Source: Chloroflexota bacterium
Lineage (GTDB): Bacteria > Chloroflexota > Ktedonobacteria > Ktedonobacterales > Ktedonobacteraceae
Assembly: GCA_005879655.1 (NCBI GenBank)
Contig: VBJK01000165.1
Location: 1-21,618, forward strand
Reading direction: 5' to 3'
Length of the DNA: 21,618 nt
Position numbers and translations under genes: made by a program. The notes below the pieces were generated by a model. The model did no database searches. It was not told the DNA's origin and saw nothing but the letters and a program-made list of their open reading frames with translations. The stretch's first letter is position 1. Each line of letters opens with the position of its first letter. Shown piece after piece: positions 16,101-21,618 of this stretch.

Positions 16101-17519
16101 ATGGCTAAAACACGCACAAAATACGTCTGCCAACAATGTGGCGGAGAACAAAATAAGTGGATGGGCAAATGCCCCGATTGTGGGGCTTGGAATACATTGG
16201 AGGAGACGATTGAGCTTCCACAAAGTCCTGCCCAGCAACGCCGTCAGGTTACTGTAGGCAATGCAGTGGCCAGTCAGGGTACTCAGATTCCTATTGTTCT
16301 TCCTAATGTAAAACCACTCATACAGGCACGTATTTCTCTTGGCTACCCCGAAATGAATCGCGTGCTAGGCGGTGGTCTTGTTCCCGGCTCGTTGCTCTTA
16401 ATCGGTGGAGAACCAGGTATCGGTAAATCGACGTTGCTGCTTCAGGTCTGTGGTGCGGTAGCAAAAGAGGCAGGTTCTGTCTTATATGTTTCTGGCGAGG
16501 AATCGGTCGAACAAGTCAAGATGCGGGCCGAGCGTCTAGATATCACAGGAGAACAGCTCTATTTGCTCTCTGCGATCGACCTCGATGTGATTACCGAGGC
16601 CATTCACCGTCTGAAACCCGCCCTGGTGGTCGTCGATTCAATCCAGACGCTATTAGCCAGCCATATCACTTCTGCGCCCGGCAGTATCAGTCAGGTTCGC
16701 GAATGCACTCTCCAGTTGATGCAGCTCGCTAAGAATACGCATATACCCATTTTTATCATTGGACACGTGACAAAAGAAGGCACTGTCGCTGGTCCAAAAG
16801 CGCTAGAGCATATCGTGGATGCTGTCCTTTATCTTGAAGGGGAGCGTTACCACTCCTATCGCTTGCTACGCGGCGTGAAAAATCGCTTTGGTGCTACGCA
16901 TGAAGTCGGCGTGTTTGAAATGCACGGCGAAGGCTTGATCGAAGTGCCTAATCCATCCGCTGTTTTCCTTGCTGACCGCTCTGCGGGCGCTAGTGGTTCC
17001 GCTGTGGTGGTGAGCATGGAGGGTACGCGTCCCTTGCTGGTAGAGGTTCAGGCGCTGGCTACGCCCAGTAACTTTGGACATCCTCGTTGTACAACCAATG
17101 GCATTGAGCATAATCGTCTCTTGATGTTGATCGCTGTTCTCACCAAGCGCGTGGGGCTTGCGATTGGCAATCACGATGTGTATGCCAATGTGGTGGGCGG
17201 CTTTACGTTGGAAGAACCGTCTATCGATCTTGGTGTTGCTGCTGCCATCGCTTCTAGCTATCGTGAAAAGGCTATTCCTCCCGATATGGCATTAGTGGGC
17301 GAGGTCGGCCTTTCGGGCGAGTTACGCGCTGTGAGCCGCCTGTCTTTACGTGTACGGGAGGCTGCTAAACTCGGTTTCAAACGCTGTATTGTTCCTGCGG
17401 CTGGCAGAAGCACACGTGTACGAGCAGAACTGGAAGAGGCTGGCTTGCCGGGCGATTTTAAGGTATTGACAGCCAGTTCCCTTGCTGTCGCCCTTGAAGT
17501 AAGCTTCAACCAGACGTGA
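16101..17519 (+). CDS. radA: DNA repair protein RadA (Sms)
   Basis: A 472-residue protein of normal RadA length. The N-terminal zinc finger has CxxC pairs at Cys10/Cys13 and Cys24/Cys27. The RecA-like ATPase has Walker A GEPGIGKST (103-111) and Walker B LVVVDS (about 175-180). The RadA-specific KNRFG motif is at 260-264. The C-terminal third is the Lon-protease-like domain (about 290-472) without need for peptidase activity. RadA is a DnaB-type helicase that drives branch migration in recombinational repair. The ATG has no strong ribosome site. It lies 196 bases after clpC, a pairing seen in many Gram-positive-type genomes, but the clpC terminator suggests its own transcription start. Confidence 0.97.
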   Translation: MAKTRTKYVCQQCGGEQNKWMGKCPDCGAWNTLEETIELPQSPAQQRRQVTVGNAVASQGTQIPIVLPNVKPLIQARISLGYPEMNRVLGGGLVPGSLLLIGGEPGIGKSTLLLQVCGAVAKEAGSVLYVSGEESVEQVKMRAERLDITGEQLYLLSAIDLDVITEAIHRLKPALVVVDSIQTLLASHITSAPGSISQVRECTLQLMQLAKNTHIPIFIIGHVTKEGTVAGPKALEHIVDAVLYLEGERYHSYRLLRGVKNRFGATHEVGVFEMHGEGLIEVPNPSAVFLADRSAGASGSAVVVSMEGTRPLLVEVQALATPSNFGHPRCTTNGIEHNRLLMLIAVLTKRVGLAIGNHDVYANVVGGFTLEEPSIDLGVAAAIASSYREKAIPPDMALVGEVGLSGELRAVSRLSLRVREAAKLGFKRCIVPAAGRSTRVRAELEEAGLPGDFKVLTASSLAVALEVSFNQT

Positions 17520-17576
17520 GACGATGGCTCATTGCGAGGTATCCTTTTCAGGATAGAGAATGATAGTCAATGCCTA

Positions 17577-17605
17577 TTGATTCCTGAGTGAGAACGATGT
17601 ATACT
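17577..17605 (+). promoter_or_regulatory. sigma-A-like promoter of the PIN/TRAM gene
   Basis: TTGATT (17577-17582), a 17-base spacer and TATACT (17600-17605), about 190 bases before the start at 17793. A small hairpin (TATCCT 17540-17545 with AGGATA 17550-17555) sits between radA and this promoter, without a T-run. Confidence 0.5.
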
Positions 17606-17792
17606 GTACATTCGATATTGTGATTTTGCGGTGCAACGGGCACTTGCACAGGTTTGGGATAGCAAGTAAGGTACCAACATTTTTTTGCAATTATCATTTA
17701 TTATCATTATTGCCCTTTGCTACTCTCCTACCTTCTTTTGCCTTTTCTGATAGATTAAACACGACTTGTGTACTGCGATGGAGGATGCAGGG

Positions 17793-18962
17793 ATGTCTGC
17801 TAATGTAATCACCCGCGTAGTCGGGTCACTTATTGCCATTTGTGCCATCATTGGCATTTATTTCTTTGAGTTTTATCGCCTTAATCCTAAAACGCCGCTT
17901 GGCTGGCCATGGATAGTTGCTATTGCAGTGATTGCGGGCATTCTCGCCTTTATCGTCACTCCTTACATTACAGTTAAGCCATATATATGGATGCGCGATA
18001 AAATTCATAGAGCAGCCGCTAGTGACCTGTTAGCGGCTGCTATCGGTTTAACGATAGGACTCATTATTTCCGCGCTACTGGCGATTCCGCTCAACAGTTT
18101 GCCGGAACCATTGGGACATATTATGCCGTTCGTTGGAGCTGTGCTCTTCGGTTATCTAGGCGTGGCAATTGCTGTGCTGCGTAAGAATGATATTGCTCAT
18201 CTCTTCCAGGATATCTTTACTAGGCGCAGGAGAGAGCGCGAGCGTGATGAAGAAGCTGAGCGCAGTAACCATGAGCATAGTAAGGATCGTGAGAAAGGGG
18301 AGAGTAGCCAGCCAGTCGCTATGATACGTATCTTGCTTGATACGAGTACGATCATTGATGGACGTATTGCCGATATCAGTCAGACTGGCTTTATCACGGG
18401 TACGCTCGTTGTACCGCGCTTTGTGCTCAACGAACTTCAGCGCATCGCCGATTCCGCTGATACCATGCGCCGCAATCGCGGGCGTCGTGGTCTGGAAATT
18501 CTGAACCGTTTGCAGAAAGACGCGAATGTGCCCATCGACATTGTCGATACCGATGTTGAGGGCATCGCTGATGTCGATGGTAAACTGGTCAAGATGGCCC
18601 GTGATGAGCATTGTCCGATCATTACGAACGATTTCAATCTCAACCGCGTTGCCGAATTGCAAGGTGTTAAGGTGCTCAATATCAACGAATTGGCGAACGC
18701 CATCAAACCGGTACTTTTGCCAGGAGAAGAGATTCATATTAAAATCATGCAGGACGGTAAGGAGTTGGGGCAGGGAGTAGGCTACCTGGATGATGGTACG
18801 ATGATTGTGGTCGAAAATGGACGCCAGTTCATGAATATGACCATTGAAGTGACTGTCACCCGTGTCCTACAAACCGTTGCCGGGCGTATGATCTTTGCTC
18901 ATCCTAAGCAAAGTACTACGGTGACGCCACCGACTCCATCATCGACGAAGCAAAGGCAGTGA
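17793..18962 (+). CDS. PIN/TRAM-domain membrane protein (YacL family)
   Basis: A 389-residue protein with four membrane helices (about 9-28, 38-60, 79-98 and 109-128), a highly charged linker (about 140-175), a PIN nuclease domain (about 178-300) and a TRAM domain (about 310-372). PIN acidic residues are visible: Asp183 in LLDTSTIIDG, the Glu of VLNEL, the Asp of DVDGKL and the Asp of ITNDFN, so the metal site looks complete. YacL-type proteins are thought to be membrane-bound RNases; the substrate is unknown. I chose the ATG at 17793 because GGAGG lies 8 bases ahead; the frame extends to a TTG at 17766. In Gram-positive bacteria this gene commonly sits between radA and ispD, as here. Confidence 0.92.
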   Translation: MSANVITRVVGSLIAICAIIGIYFFEFYRLNPKTPLGWPWIVAIAVIAGILAFIVTPYITVKPYIWMRDKIHRAAASDLLAAAIGLTIGLIISALLAIPLNSLPEPLGHIMPFVGAVLFGYLGVAIAVLRKNDIAHLFQDIFTRRRRERERDEEAERSNHEHSKDREKGESSQPVAMIRILLDTSTIIDGRIADISQTGFITGTLVVPRFVLNELQRIADSADTMRRNRGRRGLEILNRLQKDANVPIDIVDTDVEGIADVDGKLVKMARDEHCPIITNDFNLNRVAELQGVKVLNINELANAIKPVLLPGEEIHIKIMQDGKELGQGVGYLDDGTMIVVENGRQFMNMTIEVTVTRVLQTVAGRMIFAHPKQSTTVTPPTPSSTKQRQ

Positions 18963-18993
18963 GCAGAGTGGCATTTCCACTTTGACTCGTTAG

Positions 18994-19105
18994 GCGAGGT
19001 TCAGGGCAACCACAAGGGATTGCCCCTACAATGGTAACGAATCAGCCAGCGAGGGGTATCCGTGCCATTGTAGGGGCAATCCCTTGTGGTTGCCCTGAAC
19101 CTCGC
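18994..19105. repeat. long inverted repeat IR3 (41-bp arms)
   Basis: Arms 18994-19034 and 19065-19105 are perfectly complementary over 41 bases around a 30-base loop. It starts 31 bases after the PIN/TRAM stop. Arms and loop (GCCAGCGAGG...GTATCCGT) are close to IR2, showing common descent of the whole element rather than chance palindromes. It separates the PIN/TRAM gene from ispD and may also end transcription. Confidence 0.85.
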
Positions 19106-19125
19106 TTTCTCTCTGGAGAGGGAGC

Positions 19126-19160
19126 GGGAACCAATGTCCTTTCTCGGAGGGGATTGAAAT
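19126..19160 (+). repeat. solitary CRISPR-repeat-like sequence B, carrying the ispD ribosome site
   Basis: This 35-base stretch matches sequence A (138-180) in the blocks AATGTCCTTTCTC and GGGGATTGAA, same orientation. Its GGAGGGG (19146-19152) stands 8 bases ahead of the ispD ATG and is the obvious ribosome site. No neighbouring repeats or spacers are present. Confidence 0.4.
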
Positions 19161-19853
19161 ATGCATACAATGTCAGCTGTGGTAATTGTCGCTGCTGGTG
19201 GCAGTCGTCGCATGAACGGGCGTGATAAGCTCTGGCTCCCTCTTGCCGGGCGTATCACGCTCGCTCGTACTGTCGATGTCTTTCAGCATTCGCCATTGGT
19301 TGATACGATCGTTCTAGTAACAAACAAGGAGCGTCTGCAAGAGACGCAGACGCTTTGCCAGCACGAACAGTGGCATAAGGTAGCCGCTGTAGTAGCCGGA
19401 GGTGCGCGTCGTCAGGATTCCGTTTGTATCGGACTCGACACGTTGGCACGTGTTGTATCCTCTTGTCATTGGGTGATGATTCACGATGGCGCTAGGCCCT
19501 TTGTTACGCCTGCTATGTTGGAGGCGGGTCTGCATGCCGTGCAAGAACATCTAGCGGCGATTGCCGCTGTTCCTGTGAAAGATACCATTAAGCAGGTCCA
19601 GCATGGTATCATTAGCGCAACACCTGAGCGCTCCCAACTCTGGGCGGTCCAGACGCCGCAGGTCTTTTCTTTCCCGCTCATCCATAGGGCTTATCACTCT
19701 CCCATTGCGCAAGAAGATGTCACCGATGATGCTACTCTGCTCGAACGCCTGGGCTATCCTGTCACCATCTTTCCTGGCTCTTATACCAATATCAAAATTA
19801 CGACGCAGGAAGATGTATTTTTCGCGGAAGCGCTCCTTAGTTGCAATTCCTAA
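19161..19853 (+). CDS. ispD: 2-C-methyl-D-erythritol 4-phosphate cytidylyltransferase
   Basis: A 230-residue IspD, the family's usual length. It transfers CMP from CTP to methylerythritol phosphate in the non-mevalonate isoprenoid pathway. The nucleotide-binding signature AAGGSRRMNGRDK is at 11-23, HDGARPF at 108-114, and the C-terminal IKITTQEDV at about 211-219 holds the conserved substrate-binding Lys. The ATG at 19161 has GGAGGGG 8 bases upstream; a second in-frame ATG at 19170 would also give a plausible protein. It is 13 bases upstream of ispF, so the two form an operon. The last residues (SCNS) come from a short sequence repeated at the end of ispF. Confidence 0.96.
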   Translation: MHTMSAVVIVAAGGSRRMNGRDKLWLPLAGRITLARTVDVFQHSPLVDTIVLVTNKERLQETQTLCQHEQWHKVAAVVAGGARRQDSVCIGLDTLARVVSSCHWVMIHDGARPFVTPAMLEAGLHAVQEHLAAIAAVPVKDTIKQVQHGIISATPERSQLWAVQTPQVFSFPLIHRAYHSPIAQEDVTDDATLLERLGYPVTIFPGSYTNIKITTQEDVFFAEALLSCNS

Positions 19854-19866
19854 AAGGAAATCTTTT

Positions 19867-20382
19867 ATGACCATTCGTGTAGGTTCTGGTTATGATGTCC
19901 ATGCTTTTACTGAGGGTCGTCCACTTATTCTGGGCGGCGTTACCATTCCCCATACTCATGGTCTCTCAGGCCATTCAGATGCTGATGCCGTTATTCACGC
20001 TGTTGTAGATGCGCTCTTAGGGGCAGCTGCGCTCGGTGACATTGGCCAACACTTTCCCTCGCATGATATACGCTGGAAAGATCAGCCCAGCACGCTTTTC
20101 CTTGATTATACGTATGAGCTGCTTTCTCAACAGCAGTGGCGCATCAGCAATATCGATGCCACCATTATTGCTGAACGGCCCAGGATGTCTCCCCATATTC
20201 CGGCGATGCGTGCCCATCTCGCCGCACATTTGCACTTAGCGTTAGAACAGGTCAGTGTTAAAGCGACGACGACGGATGGCCTGGGTTTTGCCGGGCGACG
20301 TGAGGGGGTTGCTTGTCATGCGGTGGTGCTTGTTTTTAGTTGCAATTCCTCAGTTGCAATTCCTCAGACGGATCGCATGTAA
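19867..20382 (+). CDS. ispF: 2-C-methyl-D-erythritol 2,4-cyclodiphosphate synthase
   Basis: A 171-residue IspF, slightly longer than the roughly 155-160 usual. Zinc ligands Asp9 and His11 are in SGYDVHAF, and a third His is in LSGHSDADAVIHAVVDALLGA. The C-terminal KATTTDGLGFAGRREG block forms the CDP-binding site. It cyclises CDP-methylerythritol 2-phosphate with loss of CMP. The ATG at 19867 follows AAAAGGAAA at 6-7 bases. The frame is open further upstream, but only as the shifted shadow of ispD. The extra C-terminal residues come from a 14-base tandem repeat, so the tail is probably recent and non-essential. Confidence 0.96.
   Translation: MTIRVGSGYDVHAFTEGRPLILGGVTIPHTHGLSGHSDADAVIHAVVDALLGAAALGDIGQHFPSHDIRWKDQPSTLFLDYTYELLSQQQWRISNIDATIIAERPRMSPHIPAMRAHLAAHLHLALEQVSVKATTTDGLGFAGRREGVACHAVVLVFSCNSSVAIPQTDRM
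20338..20365 (+). repeat. 14-bp tandem repeat at the end of ispF
   Basis: AGTTGCAATTCCTC occurs twice in a row (20338-20351 and 20352-20365). Thirteen of these bases also occur at the end of ispD (19839-19851). Both gene ends are followed by AAAAGGAAA. Confidence 0.8.
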
Positions 20383-20437
20383 AAGGAAAACCCACTGCTA
20401 CCTCTCACGCCTCCTGAGAGTGTAATGCTAACCTACT

Positions 20438-20467
20438 AATGCCTAACATGTCGAGTAGTTTGGCATT
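20438..20467. terminator. hairpin between convergent ispF and the dehydratase gene
   Basis: AATGCCTAAC (20438-20447) pairs with GTTTGGCATT (20458-20467), nine base pairs with one T-T mismatch and a 10-base loop. Its place between two convergent genes suggests a shared terminator, but no T-run flanks it on either side. Confidence 0.35.
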
Positions 20468-20486
20468 AAATCAAAAAAGATCAATA

Positions 20487-20825
20487 CTACTTATATGCCT
20501 GATCCGTCTTTGCCGCCATGATGAAGTCATTTTTATGCAGACCCCCAATAGCGTGCGTCCACCAAGCAATAGTCACTTTTCCCCACTCAGTCAAAATTGC
20601 CGGATGATGCCCTTCCAGCTCGGCAATGACACCCACACTATTGGTAAAGGCCAGTGCCTTAACAAAGTTTGAAAACTTAAACACGCGCTCCAGACGCCTG
20701 ATGCCGTCCTTCTCAAGAATCACCCACTCAGGGATATCTTTGAGATATGTCGCGGCCTCCTCATCTGTCACTTTGGGGGAGTCGGAGCGACATGCTTCGC
20801 ATTTCATCTGGTCTAGCTTTTCCAT
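20487..20825 (-). CDS. pterin-4-alpha-carbinolamine dehydratase
   Basis: A 112-residue protein of normal family length. The catalytic signature EGHHPAI (about residues 71-77) is followed by the [19 protein letters not shown] block that completes the active site. An N-terminal CxxC (MKCEACR) is also seen in many bacterial members. The enzyme dehydrates 4a-hydroxytetrahydrobiopterin formed by aromatic amino acid hydroxylases. No hydroxylase is in the window; in bacteria lacking one, the protein may serve in molybdopterin or other pterin metabolism. It lies 36 bases downstream of the hicA end in the same direction, so it could share that transcript. A second in-frame ATG at 20807 is possible. 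Confidence 0.93.
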   Translation of the reverse strand: MEKLDQMKCEACRSDSPKVTDEEAATYLKDIPEWVILEKDGIRRLERVFKFSNFVKALAFTNSVGVIAELEGHHPAILTEWGKVTIAWWTHAIGGLHKNDFIMAAKTDQAYK

Positions 20826-20861
20826 AGTGCTGATACCTTTTTCTGTTATATTGAGGCACTT

Positions 20862-21220
20862 CTAGGTCTGGTTGTAAGCCTCTAAAAATTCACTTCGCGA
20901 AATACCCGGTTGAGTACAAATAGTTCTCAGCGTCGATCCCTTGATCGGATGGTGATTTGGTAGAGTCAATGGTGTTCTTGTTCCATCCGCATTTTCTCGA
21001 ATCATCACAATATGCTCATGTACACGCACTAGGCGGAATCCTAAGAGTACTAACGCCTTAATAACCTTCTCTCTAGTGCAGAAGCCCAAAACCCTTTGGG
21101 GAATGGGAGCATTTGGGGACACCCCAAACCCCGAAAGGCGAGGCTTCGCCAAATGCCACCCCCAATCCCTACCACCTCTCGTGTTTCTGCACTAGGCGCG
21201 TCAACAGGGAATTTTGGCAT
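20862..21220 (-). pseudogene. hicA: hicA-like toxin gene interrupted by a MITE
   Basis: The original start is the ATG at 21220, overlapping the hicB TAA by one base. It reads nine codons (MPKFPVDA then P) before a 121-bp MITE at 21074-21194. Removing the MITE and one TA copy rejoins the frame as APREKVIKALVLLGF, followed by a complete HicA domain to the TAG at 20862-20864, about 79 residues. HicA toxins are small double-stranded-RNA-binding-fold mRNA interferases; the usual catalytic His lies in the HEHIVMI region. The net insertion of 119 bases shifts the frame, so the original start now stops shortly after the MITE. A TTG inside the MITE (21152) opens a frame that rejoins the HicA domain, giving a possible 96-residue chimera with a MITE-encoded N-terminus. 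Confidence 0.85.
21074..21194 (-). mobile_element. 121-bp MITE copy 2, inserted in hicA
   Basis: Same element as 9254-9374 in opposite orientation, with matching length. Ends are TAGTGCAGAA on both sides, and TA is duplicated at 21074-21075 and 21193-21194. The uninterrupted hicA codons CCT AGA rebuild the target site, which proves insertion at a TA. Confidence 0.92.
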
Positions 21221-21444
21221 TATATAGCAACTCCCGTCTCTGCAACGAAAGCTTCGAGTACAGGTGATTCTTGCTCAAGAACTTCTTCCCCGAAAGTTTC
21301 GATGTGGAAACGAATTGCAGATTTTACATCAGCCAGAGCTGCTTCATATGTGTCACCTTCACCTACAACCACTCCTTTCAAACCGAGTGGATATGCCACA
21401 TATCCATCTGGGTGCTTCTCGACAGTTATCTTAATGAGTTTCAT
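21220..21444 (-). CDS. hicB: HicB-family antitoxin
   Basis: A 74-residue HicB-like protein. It has the family's partial RNase-H-like fold: the strand ITVEKHPDGYVAYPLGLKG, then GEGDTYEAALADVKSAI (helix), then a short C-terminal tail. There is no added DNA-binding domain, so it is the short form. It would neutralise HicA by direct binding. I chose the ATG at 21444, which has AGAGG 9 bases upstream; a TTG just before it is in frame. Its TAA overlaps the original hicA ATG by one base, and it overlaps the small upstream gene by 14 bases, so all three were one operon. Antitoxin before toxin is the less common order for hicAB. Confidence 0.9.
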   Translation of the reverse strand: MKLIKITVEKHPDGYVAYPLGLKGVVVGEGDTYEAALADVKSAIRFHIETFGEEVLEQESPVLEAFVAETGVAI

Positions 21445-21607
21445 CAAGTTTGACCTCTACTTTTTTCTCTTCTTTGGTTTTCGCCTCAGAAGGCTTTTCC
21501 TCCACATCATTATCCATCAGCATGTGCATAGCCTGGCGTGAGTTGAGAGGAAGCTGGGGAATGTCCTCAGTAATCTTTCTCACCTCATCTAGCGACAGGT
21601 CAGACAT
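21431..21607 (-). CDS. small charged protein upstream of hicB
   Basis: A complete 58-residue frame with AGGAG 6 bases before its ATG. The N-terminal half (SLDEVRKITEDIPQLPL, then NSRQAMHMLM) looks helical. The C-terminal half is very rich in Lys and Glu. No family is recognised. It overlaps hicB by 14 bases, which supports co-translation. It could be a further toxin-antitoxin component, or simply a small protein in the operon. Its own promoter would lie beyond the window edge. Confidence 0.6.
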   Translation of the reverse strand: MSDLSLDEVRKITEDIPQLPLNSRQAMHMLMDNDVEEKPSEAKTKEEKKVEVKLDETH

Positions 21608-21618
21608 AATTGTCTCCT

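Noticed and set aside
19603..19866. Long N-terminal extension of IspF
   Set aside because: It is an out-of-frame reading of ispD; the real start at 19867 has AAAAGGAAA upstream and matches the family.

Overview
The window looks like a chromosomal segment of a Ktedonobacteria-type Chloroflexota. This rests on the housekeeping gene content (clpC, radA, a YacL-type PIN/TRAM gene, ispD, ispF), the roughly balanced base composition, and the abundance of short palindromic intergenic repeats. It is an inference; no rRNA or other taxonomic marker lies in the window.

Region 1 (1-7800) is a specialised-metabolism locus transcribed leftward. A core operon runs O-methyltransferase, ketosynthase alpha (KSalpha), ketosynthase beta (KSbeta, the chain-length factor), acyl carrier protein and MBL-fold hydrolase. 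It has a sigma-A-like promoter at 5127-5155 and overlapping or closely spaced reading frames. Upstream in the same direction is a two-gene unit: a second O-methyltransferase and a multi-TM protein with a HAMP-like cytoplasmic part. Together this is a minimal type II (aromatic) polyketide synthase with two O-methyltransferases and an MBL-fold enzyme that may release or cyclise the chain. No ketoreductase, dedicated aromatase/cyclase or phosphopantetheinyl transferase is in view, so the cluster may continue to the left. A quinone-oxidoreductase-like gene (8179-9168) is divergent from it, with a 40-bp dyad in the shared intergenic region.

Region 2 (9169-11450) holds a 121-bp MITE with a degenerate transposase zinc-ribbon remnant, a small tail-anchored Pro/Ser/Thr-rich protein, a Nudix CoA-pyrophosphatase-like gene and a large inverted repeat.

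Region 3 (11450-20400) is housekeeping and runs rightward: ribosomal protein S1 (split by a frame-changing internal deletion), clpC with two tandem promoter-like sequences, radA, PIN/TRAM, ispD and ispF. Long inverted repeats of one family follow the S1 gene and the PIN/TRAM gene.

Region 4 (20487-21607) runs leftward: a small charged protein, hicB, hicA and a pterin carbinolamine dehydratase. The hicA gene is interrupted after its ninth codon by a second copy of the MITE. The uninterrupted reading frame and the TA target duplication can be rebuilt base by base.

The points most worth following are the type II PKS with an Arg-for-Cys/Gln chain-length factor, the MITE-interrupted hicA, the S1 deletion, and two solitary CRISPR-repeat-like sequences about 19 kb apart.
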